DNA of 64,000 bases from DASQHW01 sp038238245 (GTDB taxonomy: Bacteria > Actinomycetota > Acidimicrobiia > IMCC26256 > PALSA-610), in NCBI GenBank assembly GCA_038238245.1, contig JBBRXX010000009.1, positions 1 through 64,000 on the forward strand. Reading direction: 5' to 3'. The position numbers were made by a program, and so were the translations under genes. Shown here one piece after another: positions 17,699 to 26,661 of this stretch (position 1 is the stretch's first letter; each line of letters starts with the position of its first letter). The notes under the pieces were generated by a model. The model was not told the origin of the DNA and did no database searches. It was given only the letters and a program-made list of their open reading frames with translations.

Positions 17699-18930
17699 CG
17701 AGTCCGGACCTGGGGAATCCGCACGCCGTCGACGACGATCGGAAGCCGGCGCGGTCCGTACTCGAAGTAGGTCGGCACCTGCTCGAACGTGAAGCCGGGT
17801 TGGAGCCGGACCGCGCCTTCGGGGAAGTGGTCGAGGAACGCTTCGACGCCGAGACGCGCGACCCTGCGCGCGAGCGTTGCACCGGGGCAGACGTGGCTGC
17901 CGAACCCGAACGTGAGGTGCGCGTCGGCATTGTCACGGTCGAGCCGGAAGACCGCGCCGTCCTCGAAGACGCGCTCGTCGCGGTTCGCCGACGCCGTCCC
18001 GACGATCACCCGCTCGCCCGGATGCACGGGACATCCGCCCACTGCGGTCTCCTCGACACACGAGCGCGCCATGAACAGCACCGGCGGCGCGACGCGCAGA
18101 CTCTCCTCGATCGCATTGTCCAGGAGGTCGCGATCGGCGCGGACCGCGCGCTCGACGTCAGGCCGGGCCAGCAGCTCGTGCAGCAGGTTTCCGAGGAGCT
18201 GGCTCGTCGTCGTCAGGCCGCCGGTGACGAGGTTGCGCACGAGGGCGCGCACCTGCCGGTGCGGTAAGGGCTCACCGTCGACCTGCAGCTGGATCAGCCG
18301 AGCCAGCACGTCGCCTCGCGGTTCGCCCGCGCGCAACTGCGCCGTTCTCTCCGCGATGCGGTCGTCGATGTACGCCGCGAAGTCGGGGAACGCCGCCGCG
18401 AAGCCCTCGCCACGATCCGTGCGGTTGAGCGCCGGGAAACTGCTCTCCATCAGCGCTTTGGCCCACTGCGCGAGTTGATCGGCGTCCTCGGGTGCGAACC
18501 CGAGGAGATGCACCGTGACCCGGTTCGGGAGCACCACGGTGAACGCGGCGACGAGGTCGAACGCGTCCGCCGGTGCCGCGGCGAGCAACTCCTGCGCGGT
18601 GTCGACGATGAACGGCTCGGCCTGATGCACGACCTTGGGGGTGATGGCGGTCACCATGACGCGCCGGACCGCCGTGTGACGGGGAGGGTCGAGCTCGCCG
18701 AGCAGCCGGTCCTCGATCGGGATCACCACTCCCGGCGCCTTCAGACCGGACGCGTTCGAGAAATGCTCAGTATCGCGCAGTACCGAACGCGCTTCGTCGT
18801 GGCGTGTCACATAGCGCATGCCCTGCGCGATGGGGACGACGGCCGCCGCATCCCGAAGCCGCTGGAGCGTCTCCCACGCGTCACGCGACTGCGACGGATC
18901 GAACGGGTCGAACGTCTCTCCGGTGCTCAC
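17695..18930 (-). CDS. Cytochrome P450
   Basis: A 411-residue soluble bacterial P450. The heme-binding loop FGFGSHVCPGATLAR holds the axial Cys, the K-helix EESLR gives the ExxR motif, and the I-helix segment TGGLTTTSQ sits where AGxxTT is usual (Thr retained, first Ala replaced). It would hydroxylate a hydrophobic substrate using electrons from a ferredoxin encoded elsewhere; none is adjacent. The start is GTG, 13 bp after the end of the broken DJ-1 gene on the same strand. Its TAG stop lies in the CTAG shared with the convergent peptidase gene. Confidence 0.92.
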   Translation of the reverse strand: MSTGETFDPFDPSQSRDAWETLQRLRDAAAVVPIAQGMRYVTRHDEARSVLRDTEHFSNASGLKAPGVVIPIEDRLLGELDPPRHTAVRRVMVTAITPKVVHQAEPFIVDTAQELLAAAPADAFDLVAAFTVVLPNRVTVHLLGFAPEDADQLAQWAKALMESSFPALNRTDRGEGFAAAFPDFAAYIDDRIAERTAQLRAGEPRGDVLARLIQLQVDGEPLPHRQVRALVRNLVTGGLTTTSQLLGNLLHELLARPDVERAVRADRDLLDNAIEESLRVAPPVLFMARSCVEETAVGGCPVHPGERVIVGTASANRDERVFEDGAVFRLDRDNADAHLTFGFGSHVCPGATLARRVARLGVEAFLDHFPEGAVRLQPGFTFEQVPTYFEYGPRRLPIVVDGVRIPQVRTR

Positions 18931-18943
18931 CGGACAGATCGTG

Positions 18944-19512
18944 TCAGGTGCGAACGAACGCTTGCGAGAACACCCGCACGAGCTCCTCGCAGAACCGCGG
19001 GAGATCGTCGGGCTTGCGGCTGCTCACGATCGTGTTGGGCCCGGTCGTGTCGACCACGACGACCTCGTCGACCCACTCGGCGCCGGCGTTGGTGAGGTCT
19101 GTGGTGAGGCTCGGCCAGCTCGTGAGCCGGCGGCCCGGCACGAGGCCCGCGTCGATCAGCGTCCACGGGCCGTGGCAGATCACCGCGATCGGCCTTCCGG
19201 TCTCGGCCATCTGGCGCACGAAGTGCACCGCCGGCGGTTGGTACGGAGCTGATCCGGATTGGCGACGCCCCCGGGCAGCACGAGCGCGTCGAACTGTTCG
19301 GGATCGGCCTGGTCGACCGCGACGTCGACCGGGAACCGGTCGGCCTTGTCCAAGTGCTTGAACGCCTGCACTTCTCCGGCGTCGGGGGCGAGCAACACGG
19401 GCTTCCCGCCGGCATTCTCCACGGCCTTCCACGGCTCGGTGAGCTCCACTTGCTCGACACCCTCGTTCGCCATGAGGAACGCGATGCGCTTGCCTTCCAA
19501 TGCTCCGGCCAT
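18944..19512 (-). pseudogene. DJ-1/PfpI family protein, interrupted by a single frameshift
   Basis: Two frames together make one complete PfpI-type protein of about 189 residues. The first runs from the ATG at 19512 (ribosome-binding site GAGGAGG) through AFLMANEGVEQVELTEP to LVLPGGVANPDQLRT. The second continues from about 19236 as PPAVHFVRQM, then the nucleophile elbow AVICHGPWTL (Cys in CHG) and RLTSWPSLTTDLTNAG. Adding one base to the GG at 19236-19237 restores QLRTNPPAVHFVRQ, matching the family. Either a true one-base deletion or a sequencing error in a GC-rich run. Intact members act as protease-like or glyoxalase/deglycase stress enzymes. Confidence 0.85.
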
Positions 19513-19594
19513 GGTTTCCTCCTCGGGCGTGATCTGCGTGTTGTTCCCAACCTGCGCACGGGCGCAACCCTCTCGCGTCGAGCTGCGCACGCGT

Positions 19595-19600
19595 TACGGT
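19595..19600 (+). promoter_or_regulatory. -10 box TACGGT, leaderless start of the DinB-type gene
   Basis: TACGGT is followed by six bases and then the ATG at 19607. No ribosome-binding site is visible between them, consistent with a leaderless mRNA. Confidence 0.45.
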
Positions 19601-19606
19601 CGCGCC

Positions 19607-20311
19607 ATGGTGGACGACCAGGACCTCGAGGGCCTCGATCCCTACGACCTCATGGCGGCCGAGGCAGCTCGTCTCGATCGCTTCTTCACCGGTCTCGGTG
19701 AGCCGGAATGGCAAGCGCCGTCGCGATGCGCCGGATGGAGCGTGCGCGACGTGCTCGCACATCTCGCGGCGAGCGAGGACTACAACCGTGCCTGCCTCGA
19801 TGGCACCGTGCAGCAGTTCCTCGGCGAGATGGGCGCCAAAGGCGCGACCGAACTCGCGACCGCGAACGAGATCGGCATTCGCGAGTTCGACAGCCAGACG
19901 CCGCAACAAGTGCTCGACACGTGGCGCACACGGGTGTCCGAGAATCGCGAGGACTTCCGGGCCCGCGACGGCGGGAGTGTCGACAGCACCGTAGGTGCGT
20001 ATCCGGCGCGATGGCAGGCCTTCCACCTCGCGTTCGAGCTCGCGACCCATGCCGACGACGTCGCGGTGCCGGTCACCGGCGACGAAGCCGCGGCCCGCAA
20101 CGCCTGGCAGGCGTGCTTCGGCCGCTTCGCGCTGAAGGAGCTGAAGCCCGACATCGTGATCGACGCGCACGACGGGCACACGCACGTCCGCTCCGGAGAC
20201 GTCGACGTCGACCTCGCCGACGAGCAGTTCGTGCAGGCCGTGGCCGCTCGACTCCCCGACGACAGCGGCCTCGACGATGACGCGGTCGCCGCGCTGTCCG
20301 CCACACCGTGA
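19607..20311 (+). CDS. Maleylpyruvate isomerase/DinB-type mycothiol-dependent family protein
   Basis: A 234-residue protein with the N-terminal DinB-like helical bundle of the mycothiol-dependent maleylpyruvate isomerase family (ARLDRFFTGL, then SRCAGWSVRDVLAHLAASEDY, whose His lies in the metal-site position) and the second bundle His in FELATHADDV. A C-terminal alpha/beta domain follows. These proteins use mycothiol as cofactor in actinobacteria, though most have unknown substrates. It overlaps the next gene by GTGA, implying translational coupling. Confidence 0.8.
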   Translation: MVDDQDLEGLDPYDLMAAEAARLDRFFTGLGEPEWQAPSRCAGWSVRDVLAHLAASEDYNRACLDGTVQQFLGEMGAKGATELATANEIGIREFDSQTPQQVLDTWRTRVSENREDFRARDGGSVDSTVGAYPARWQAFHLAFELATHADDVAVPVTGDEAAARNAWQACFGRFALKELKPDIVIDAHDGHTHVRSGDVDVDLADEQFVQAVAARLPDDSGLDDDAVAALSATP

Positions 20312-21213
20312 CCTTGCGCGACGCGCGGATTCTCGTCACCGGCGCCACCGGCCAGGTCGCGTTGCCCGTCGCCGTCGCGCTCGCCGCGAAGAACGAGGTC
20401 ACCGCGATCGCTCGATTCACCGACGCCGGCAAACGCGCACGACTGGAGCACGCCGGCGTGCGCTGCGTCAGCGTCGACCTCGCGCGGGGCTCGCTCGATG
20501 ACGTCCCGCAGGATGTCGATTACGTCTGCAACTTCGCGGTCGTGAAGAGCAACCGGTGGGAAGTGGATCTCGCCGGGAATGCCGAAGCGGCAGGTCTCCT
20601 GATGGCGCACTGCCGGACCGCGCGTGCGTTTCTCCACTGTTCGTCGACGGGCGTGTACGAGGCGGCCGGGGGCGGGCCCCAACGAGAGACCGACCCGCTC
20701 GGAGACAACCACCGAGTGATGATTCCGACGTACAGCATCAGCAAGATCGCGGCCGAAGCGGTCGTGCGGACGACATGCCGGATCTTCGAAGTGCCGACGA
20801 CGATCGCGCGCCTCAACGTTCCCTACGGCGACGAGGGTGGCTGGCCCGCGTTTCACCTCGCGCTCATTCTCGACGGGCGGCCCGTGCCGGTGCATCCGGA
20901 TGGGCCGAGCCGCTTCAACCCCATCCACGACGATGACATCATCGCGACGCTGCCGGGCATGCTTGCCGCGGCGTCGGTCCCGGCGACGATCGTGAATTGG
21001 GGCGGCGACGACGAGACGAGCGTCGAGGAATGGTGCGCGTACCTCGCGCGGCTCGCGGGGCGAGACGTGCAGTTCGACCGGACGCGCGGCACGATCGGCG
21101 GGATCCCGACCGACAACACGAAACGCCGCGAGCTTGTCGGCGCCACGTCGGTCGCGTGGAAGGACGGCATGCGCCGCATGGTTGGCGCGCTTCATCCGGA
21201 GCTGACGCCCTGA
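20308..21213 (+). CDS. NAD-dependent epimerase/dehydratase family protein
   Basis: A 301-residue extended SDR: the Rossmann motif GATGQVA near the N-terminus, an SSTGVYE active-site region and the catalytic YSISK. The C-terminal half has the NPIHDDDII substrate-domain sequence common to sugar epimerases and related reductases. The GTG start overlaps the stop of the DinB-type gene. The substrate is probably a nucleotide sugar or modified sugar, but this is not decided by the sequence. Confidence 0.87.
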   Translation: MTLRDARILVTGATGQVALPVAVALAAKNEVTAIARFTDAGKRARLEHAGVRCVSVDLARGSLDDVPQDVDYVCNFAVVKSNRWEVDLAGNAEAAGLLMAHCRTARAFLHCSSTGVYEAAGGGPQRETDPLGDNHRVMIPTYSISKIAAEAVVRTTCRIFEVPTTIARLNVPYGDEGGWPAFHLALILDGRPVPVHPDGPSRFNPIHDDDIIATLPGMLAAASVPATIVNWGGDDETSVEEWCAYLARLAGRDVQFDRTRGTIGGIPTDNTKRRELVGATSVAWKDGMRRMVGALHPELTP

Positions 21214-21220
21214 TACCGCG

Positions 21221-21787
21221 TCACTCCGGTTCGAACGTGCCGCCGGTGCGCCAGTACTCGCCGCGCGCGCGGGAGAGGAGATCGTCGTCGACGAGGTAGC
21301 GGCGTAGCGCAGCAGTATCGGGATGCACCTGCGCGAGGATCAGGTTCACCATCTCCTCGGAGTAGCGGCGCCCAGGCTCGAACCGCTGCACGAGCCAGTC
21401 GAGCACCACCAGTCGCTTTACGTGTACTGCCGGGATCGACACCAGGCGCCCGTCTCGCACGAACGCGCGCAGGACACGCGCCACGTCGGCCGGCTCGTCA
21501 CCGTGCTCGTCGGGACGAGGTTCGCGTTCCGCTTCGGCGCGTGCCGCGAGCGCGAACGCCTCGCCGAGCAGATGCACATCGCCGTCGTCACCGCGTAGCA
21601 CGAGACCCGTGTCGACGAGCCGCTGGAGCGCGCGGCCCGCGGCGCGCGCGTCGAGACCGGCGGCGTGGCGCACGGCGTCGGTGGTCGATGCTCCCAACAC
21701 GAGCGCGGCGAACACCCGGCGGCGATCGTCGTCGGCGAGGAGGCCGACGAGCTCACGGGGGCTGAACGGCGAACTGGTTACGCGCAC
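21221..21787 (-). CDS. DUF2087 domain protein with ArsR-like winged helix
   Basis: A 188-residue protein. Residues 1-75 resemble an ArsR-type winged-helix DNA-binding domain (ELVGLLADDDRRRVFAALV, then GRALQRLVDTGLV). Residues 95-185 match DUF2087 (VLRAFVRDGRLVSIP, KRLVVLDWLVQRFEPGRRYSEEMVN, LRRYLVDDDLLSR...EYWR). DUF2087 is found in transcriptional regulators. It is divergent from the deacetylase-amine oxidase operon, with 44 bp between starts, so it could control that operon. Confidence 0.85.
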   Translation of the reverse strand: MRVTSSPFSPRELVGLLADDDRRRVFAALVLGASTTDAVRHAAGLDARAAGRALQRLVDTGLVLRGDDGDVHLLGEAFALAARAEAEREPRPDEHGDEPADVARVLRAFVRDGRLVSIPAVHVKRLVVLDWLVQRFEPGRRYSEEMVNLILAQVHPDTAALRRYLVDDDLLSRARGEYWRTGGTFEPE

Positions 21788-21793
21788 TAGCGT
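21788..21793 (+). promoter_or_regulatory. -10 box TAGCGT upstream of the deacetylase-amine oxidase operon
   Basis: TAGCGT fits TANNNT and recurs before several genes of this window. It lies 38 nt before the ATG at 21832 and immediately after the divergent DUF2087 start codon. Confidence 0.35.
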
Positions 21794-21831
21794 CGCGCGG
21801 GACGGAGGATGGCGCAGCGAGGAGCTCTGTG

Positions 21832-22557
21832 ATGGACCCGGTGTCTCTGACTGAGGTCGAACGGGTGCTCGTGATCACGGCCCATCCCGACGACGTCGAC
21901 TTCGGCTGGGCGGGCTCGGTCGCGGTGATGACCGACGCGGGAATCGAGGTCACCTATTGCATCGTGACCGACGGTGATGCCGGCGGCTCGGAGACGGGTA
22001 TCCCCCGGGCCGAGATGGCCCAGTTGCGACGTGACGAGCAGCGCGCCGCGGCGGCGATCGTGGGCGTGCACGACGTGCACTTCCTCGCGTATCCCGACGG
22101 CCGCGTCGAGCCGTCGCTCGGGCTGCGCAGGGATCTCACGCGAGTCATCAGGCAGGTGCGTCCCCAGCGAGTGATGACGCAATCGCCCGATCGCAACTGG
22201 GATCGCATCTACGCGAGCCACCCCGATCACCTCGCCGTGGGAGAGAGCGCGGCGTGCGCGGTGTACCCCGACGCGCGGAATCGCTGGGCGCATCACGAGC
22301 TTGCGGACGAGGGCCTCGAGCCGTGGACCGTCGATGAGATCTGGCTGGGCGCGGGTACGGCCGGCCCCACCCGCTACATCGACATCACGGACGCGGTCGA
22401 CCGCAAGATCGAAGCCCTCCTGAGCCACAAGAGTCAGTTGCCGGATCCCGACGGGACGGAGGCCATGGTGCGAGGCTGGACGAGCGCGATCGCGGAGTCC
22501 GCCGGGCTCCCCGCGGGACGGTTCGCGGAGGCGATGCGGGTGGTGAACACACGATGA
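21832..22557 (+). CDS. PIG-L (LmbE-like) N-acetyl deacetylase
   Basis: A 241-residue zinc hydrolase with the signature AHPDDVD near the N-terminus (metal-binding His and Asp) and the later ligand in ASHPDHLA. Family members remove N-acetyl groups from GlcNAc-type substrates, including mycothiol and bacillithiol precursors. GAGGAG lies seven bases before the ATG. It is the first gene of a four-gene operon and overlaps the amine oxidase start by ATGA, so its substrate may be an N-acetylated amine handled by the next enzyme (inference). Confidence 0.88.
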   Translation: MDPVSLTEVERVLVITAHPDDVDFGWAGSVAVMTDAGIEVTYCIVTDGDAGGSETGIPRAEMAQLRRDEQRAAAAIVGVHDVHFLAYPDGRVEPSLGLRRDLTRVIRQVRPQRVMTQSPDRNWDRIYASHPDHLAVGESAACAVYPDARNRWAHHELADEGLEPWTVDEIWLGAGTAGPTRYIDITDAVDRKIEALLSHKSQLPDPDGTEAMVRGWTSAIAESAGLPAGRFAEAMRVVNTR

Positions 22558-24491
22558 CGGCGGAGACGACGGACGCGACCAACACCACGATGCGGCATCC
22601 CCTGGAGATGCTGACCGGTGATGAGATCAGCCGCGCGGTCGCGGTACTGCGCGACTCCGGCCGCCTCGGCGAGCACGCGCTGTTCGCGAGCATCGTGCTG
22701 CACGAGCCGGACAAGGATGTGCTCGCGCAGTGGAAGCCGGGCGACGACGTCGAGCGCCGCGTGCGGGCCGTCATCGTGCCCGGTCCGGAGAACCGCGTCG
22801 TCGAGGCAATCGTCGACGTCGGCGCGGGCATCGTCGACGCGTGGACCGAGCTCGACGACGTGCGTCCGACGCTGCTCATGACCGAAGCCGGAAACGCGGT
22901 CATGACGACGCGCCAGCATCCGGAGTTCCTCGCCGCGCTCGCCCGCCGTGGGATCACGGCCGACATGATCGACCGGGTCCAGATCGACCCGTGGCCGGCC
23001 GGCGTCTTCGGGTACGAGTGCGAAGACGACCGCCGCATCTCCCGGTGCATCTCGTTCCTGCGCGACAGCCCGGACGACAACGGCTACGCGCGTCCGATCG
23101 AGGGCCTGATCGTGCACTTCGACAACGGACGCAACGAAGTCATCGACGTGATCGACCACGGCATCACGCCCCTCCCACCGAACCGCGCCAGCTACTACGC
23201 AGAGGACCAGCCGCGGTTGCGTACCGACCTGAAGCCCATCTCGATCACACAACCGGAAGGCCCGAGCTTCACGGTCGACGGCAACTTGGTGCAGTGGCAG
23301 AAATGGCAGCTCCGGCTGGCGTTCGACCCGTTCGAGGGTCTCGTGCTGCACCAGATCGCGTACAACGACGACGACGGACGGCTGCGGCCGATCCTGCACC
23401 GCGCGTCCATCTCGGAGATGGTGGTCCCATACGGGGACCCCAGTCCGGTGCACGGATGGAAGAACGCGTTCGACGCGGGGGAGTGGGGGCTCGGCCGCAT
23501 GACGCAGTCGCTGATGATGGGATGCGACTGTCTCGGCGAGATCCGCTACTTCGATGCCACCCTCGCGACCGAGCACGGCAAGCCGTGGGTGATCGAGAAC
23601 GCGATCTGCCTGCACGAAGAGGACTACGGGATCCTCTGGAAGCACGTCGACGGCTGGAGTGGCCGCGGCGAGGTGCGACGGAGCCGTCGCCTGGTCGTCA
23701 GCTTCATTTCAACCGTCGGCAACTACGAGTACGGCTTCTTCTGGTACTTCTACCTCGATGGCAACATCCAGTTGGAGGTCAAACTGACCGGCATCGTGTC
23801 GCCGATGGCGATCGCGCCCGGTTCGCCTCCACCGCCATTCGCCAACGTGGTCGCCGAGGGCGTCGCGGCACCGCACCACCAGCACATCTTCAATGCACGT
23901 CTTGACTTCGACGTCGACGGTGACGCCAACGAGATCCATGAGATCGACGCCGAACGCGTCCCACCCGGGCCCGAGAATCCGTGGTGGAACGCATTCCGTC
24001 CCAAGGCGACCCGGCTCGATTCGGAACAGGTGGCGCAACGCGACATCGACGCGTCCGTGTCGCGGACGTGGCGCATTCAGAACCCAAACGTGCGCAACGG
24101 TCTCGGCCAGCCGACCTCCTACAAGCTCGTGCCGACCATGTCGACGCCCACGATGTTCGCCCACCCCGAGTCGCCGATCGGCAAGCGGGCCGCGTTCGCG
24201 CGCCACAACCTGTGGGTGACGCCCTATTCACCGCACGAGCGGCGCGCCGCGGGCGAGTACCCGAACCAGCACCCGGGCGGTGACGGCCTCCCCAGCTGGA
24301 CGAGCGCCGATCGCCCGCTCGTGAACACCGATCTCGTCGTCTGGTACAGCTTCGGGATGACGCATTTCGTTCGTCCCGAGGACTGGCCGGTCACGCCGGT
24401 CGAGTACTGCGGCTTTCTGCTGACACCGTTCGGATTCTTCGATCGCAACCCGGCGCTCGACCTGCCGCCGTCGGAGCACTGCGAGTCATGA
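22554..24491 (+). CDS. Copper amine oxidase (primary-amine oxidase)
   Basis: A 645-residue copper/topaquinone amine oxidase. The cofactor Tyr is residue 391 in TVGNYEYGF (consensus NYD/EY) and the catalytic base is Asp307 in FDAGEWG. The spacing of 84 between them equals that in the Arthrobacter enzyme. Copper ligands are in PHHQHIF and, near the C-terminus, THFVRPEDWP. It oxidises primary amines to aldehydes, releasing ammonia and H2O2. There is no signal peptide, so it is cytoplasmic. Its ATGA and that of surE couple translation across the operon. Confidence 0.95.
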   Translation: MTAETTDATNTTMRHPLEMLTGDEISRAVAVLRDSGRLGEHALFASIVLHEPDKDVLAQWKPGDDVERRVRAVIVPGPENRVVEAIVDVGAGIVDAWTELDDVRPTLLMTEAGNAVMTTRQHPEFLAALARRGITADMIDRVQIDPWPAGVFGYECEDDRRISRCISFLRDSPDDNGYARPIEGLIVHFDNGRNEVIDVIDHGITPLPPNRASYYAEDQPRLRTDLKPISITQPEGPSFTVDGNLVQWQKWQLRLAFDPFEGLVLHQIAYNDDDGRLRPILHRASISEMVVPYGDPSPVHGWKNAFDAGEWGLGRMTQSLMMGCDCLGEIRYFDATLATEHGKPWVIENAICLHEEDYGILWKHVDGWSGRGEVRRSRRLVVSFISTVGNYEYGFFWYFYLDGNIQLEVKLTGIVSPMAIAPGSPPPPFANVVAEGVAAPHHQHIFNARLDFDVDGDANEIHEIDAERVPPGPENPWWNAFRPKATRLDSEQVAQRDIDASVSRTWRIQNPNVRNGLGQPTSYKLVPTMSTPTMFAHPESPIGKRAAFARHNLWVTPYSPHERRAAGEYPNQHPGGDGLPSWTSADRPLVNTDLVVWYSFGMTHFVRPEDWPVTPVEYCGFLLTPFGFFDRNPALDLPPSEHCES

Positions 24492-25357
24492 CCCGGGTCC
24501 TCGTCACGAATGACGACGGCGTCGAGGCCCAGGGCATCCACGTACTTGCCGCCGCGTTGTGCGCGCAGGGCCACGACGTGGTGGTCGTGGCACCCGACCG
24601 CGACCGCAGCGGCACCGGCGCCGCAATCGGCCTCGTGCACGCCGATCAACACCTCGATGTGAAGCGCGTCGAGATGCCGGGATGCGAAGGCGTGGCGGCG
24701 TACGCACTCGACGGCCCACCGGCATTGTGCGTCATGTCCGCCCGTCTCGGCGCGTTCGGAGATCCGCCCGAGATCGTCGTGTCGGGGATCAACTCGGGCT
24801 GCAACACCGGCCGGGCAATTCTTCACTCGGGGACCGTCGGCGCCGCGCTCACCGCGCAGGGATTCGGCTGCTCGGCCCTGGCCGTCAGCGTCGATGTCTC
24901 GGATCCGTGGCGCTACGAGGCCGCCGCCTGTGTCGCACTCGACGTGCTGCCGATGCTCCTGGAGGCGCCGGCCCGCAGCGTCCTGAACCTGAACGTGCCG
25001 GCACGCGCGTACGACGACATCCTCGGTGTGCGGTGGGCGCGCCTCGCGGCGTTCGGTTCGGTACGCGCCGCGATCGCGGAATCGACGGATGCGCGGATCC
25101 AGTTCGAGCTGCGCGCCACGGGCGCCAAGGCGCCGCCCGATTCCGACCAGGGTCTGATCGACCAGGGCTACGCGTCGTTGACGACGCTCTGCGGGGTGAC
25201 CGAGGCATGGCCGGCCGACGGGCAGGGGCAGAGCGACGTGCATCCGCAGGTCGTTCCGGGCGCCGCCGTCGAGCCCGTGCACATGGTGCCGGACGCGTCC
25301 GCGCCACGATCACTGCATCGCCCGCTGCACGCGGCGGCGGTCCCCGCCGAGTCGTGA
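24488..25357 (+). CDS. surE: 5'/3'-nucleotidase SurE
   Basis: A 289-residue SurE-type phosphatase. The N-terminal VTNDDGVEAQGI supplies the metal-binding Asp-Asp, SGTGAAI is the phosphate-binding segment (Thr where Ala is usual), and VSGINSGCNTG carries the Asn ligand followed by HSGTVGAA. It hydrolyses nucleoside monophosphates and similar phosphomonoesters. It overlaps both neighbours by four bases, so it is the third gene of the operon. Confidence 0.9.
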   Translation: MTRVLVTNDDGVEAQGIHVLAAALCAQGHDVVVVAPDRDRSGTGAAIGLVHADQHLDVKRVEMPGCEGVAAYALDGPPALCVMSARLGAFGDPPEIVVSGINSGCNTGRAILHSGTVGAALTAQGFGCSALAVSVDVSDPWRYEAAACVALDVLPMLLEAPARSVLNLNVPARAYDDILGVRWARLAAFGSVRAAIAESTDARIQFELRATGAKAPPDSDQGLIDQGYASLTTLCGVTEAWPADGQGQSDVHPQVVPGAAVEPVHMVPDASAPRSLHRPLHAAAVPAES

Positions 25358-26076
25358 GACGTGTCGCGACGACGGTGATGCTCGGCGTGGCGCTCGCGGG
25401 GTGCAGCGTGGGGTCGAGCGGGCACAGCACCGCGACGACGCACCAGCCGACACCGACCACGAGCGCGGCCGATGCCAAGGCGGCGGACCTTGCGGCAAAG
25501 GCGCTCATCAGGCGCAGCGATGTCGGGACGGGCTGGGTGGCGCACACCGCGGCGACGGGGAGCTCGGCACCGCGGGCGGACGACTGCGCGCAACGGCCGG
25601 ACGGTCCACTCTCGAACCTCGGGCCGGAGGCGTCGCAACTCGGGGCATCGCTGCGGCTCCAGGCCAACACGCATGTGGTGTTGTCCTCGTCGTCGCTCGC
25701 GTTCCGCGAGGATGCCGACGTCGAGACCTACCTCGCCATCCGGAGCAGTTCGCAATGGCACGACTGCCGTCGCATGCAGCTCCAGGTCGATGAGAGGAAG
25801 GCGCATCCGCGACGGTCCGTCGTCACGACCAGGCAGACCACGCCCGCGGTCGGCACGGGCCACCTCGTGGCGTACTCGGTGTTCACCACGATGTCGCACC
25901 CGAAGGGGAAACCCGAGGCGGCAGTGGCGACCGCAACCGAGAGCGCGTACCGATTCGGACGCGTCATTGTCTCGATCGAGATCGACGTGTCGTCGAAAAC
26001 GGATGTCGGCGGCGTGCTGAGGAGTGCAACGGCGGCGGCAGTGCGCCGCATCGCGACGCGCGTCGGCAGCGATTAG
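25354..26076 (+). CDS. Putative lipoprotein of unknown function
   Basis: A 240-residue protein starting at a GTG overlapping the surE stop. Its signal peptide ends in the lipobox LAGC, so the mature protein should be anchored on the outer face of the membrane. A Thr/Ser/Pro-rich linker (HSTATTHQPTPTTS) precedes a domain of about 190 residues of a type common in actinobacterial lipoproteins but without a known role. Two Cys (DDCAQR and WHDCRR) may form a disulphide. No family name can be assigned. Confidence 0.7.
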   Translation: MRRVATTVMLGVALAGCSVGSSGHSTATTHQPTPTTSAADAKAADLAAKALIRRSDVGTGWVAHTAATGSSAPRADDCAQRPDGPLSNLGPEASQLGASLRLQANTHVVLSSSSLAFREDADVETYLAIRSSSQWHDCRRMQLQVDERKAHPRRSVVTTRQTTPAVGTGHLVAYSVFTTMSHPKGKPEAAVATATESAYRFGRVIVSIEIDVSSKTDVGGVLRSATAAAVRRIATRVGSD

Positions 26077-26083
26077 GCGGCAT

Positions 26084-26089
26084 TAGCTT
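26084..26089 (+). promoter_or_regulatory. -10 box TAGCTT, leaderless start of the DinB gene
   Basis: TAGCTT is followed by six bases and then the ATG at 26096, with no ribosome-binding site, matching the leaderless pattern. Confidence 0.45.
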
Positions 26090-26095
26090 CTTGCC

Positions 26096-26629
26096 ATGCC
26101 GATCGTGCCCGACACGAAGAACTGGACGTGGGTGCTCGAGCGCCGGTGCGACGAGTGCGGCTTCGACGCCGCGACCTTCCCGCGCGCGGACGTGGGCCGG
26201 ATGATCCGTGACAACGCCCGCGCGTGGCAGCGCGTGCTCACCCGGCCAGATCTGCGCGATCGCCCGTCGGACAATGTGTGGTCGCCACTCGAATACGCGT
26301 GCCACGTCCGCGACGTGTTCCGCATCTACGACGCGCGGCTGGGACTCATGCTCACCGACGACGATCCGCGCTATCCGAACTGGGACCAGGACGCCGCCGC
26401 GATCGAGGAGCGATACGGCGGACAGGATCCTGCGACCGTCGGGAATGAGCTCGACGCCGCCGCCCACGAGCTCGCCGGACACTTCGACCGCGTCGCCGGC
26501 GAACAGTGGGAACGACGGGGAACGCGCAGCGACGGCGCGCATTTCACGGTCGAGTCGTTCGCGCGTTACACGATCCACGACCCGATCCACGACCCGATCC
26601 ACCACCTGCACGACGTGGGCGGCGGATGA
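26096..26629 (+). CDS. DinB family protein
   Basis: A 177-residue four-helix-bundle protein of the DinB/YfiT superfamily (WSPLEYACHVRDVFRIYDARL supplies the central metal-binding His, and the terminal helix HHLHDV a second). In actinobacteria these are thiol-dependent metalloenzymes, mostly uncharacterised. Near the end a 12-base unit GACCCGATCCAC is duplicated, giving HDPIHDPIHHLHDV, so one extra DPIH is inserted before the metal-site helix. Confidence 0.8.
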   Translation: MPIVPDTKNWTWVLERRCDECGFDAATFPRADVGRMIRDNARAWQRVLTRPDLRDRPSDNVWSPLEYACHVRDVFRIYDARLGLMLTDDDPRYPNWDQDAAAIEERYGGQDPATVGNELDAAAHELAGHFDRVAGEQWERRGTRSDGAHFTVESFARYTIHDPIHDPIHHLHDVGGG

Positions 26630-26661
26630 CACGAGCCCCCGCGATGCGGGATGCTGAGGTC

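Noticed and set aside
21809..21832. Seven-codon ORF ending in TGATG before the deacetylase
   Set aside because: Too short, lies over the ribosome-binding site and could easily arise by chance.
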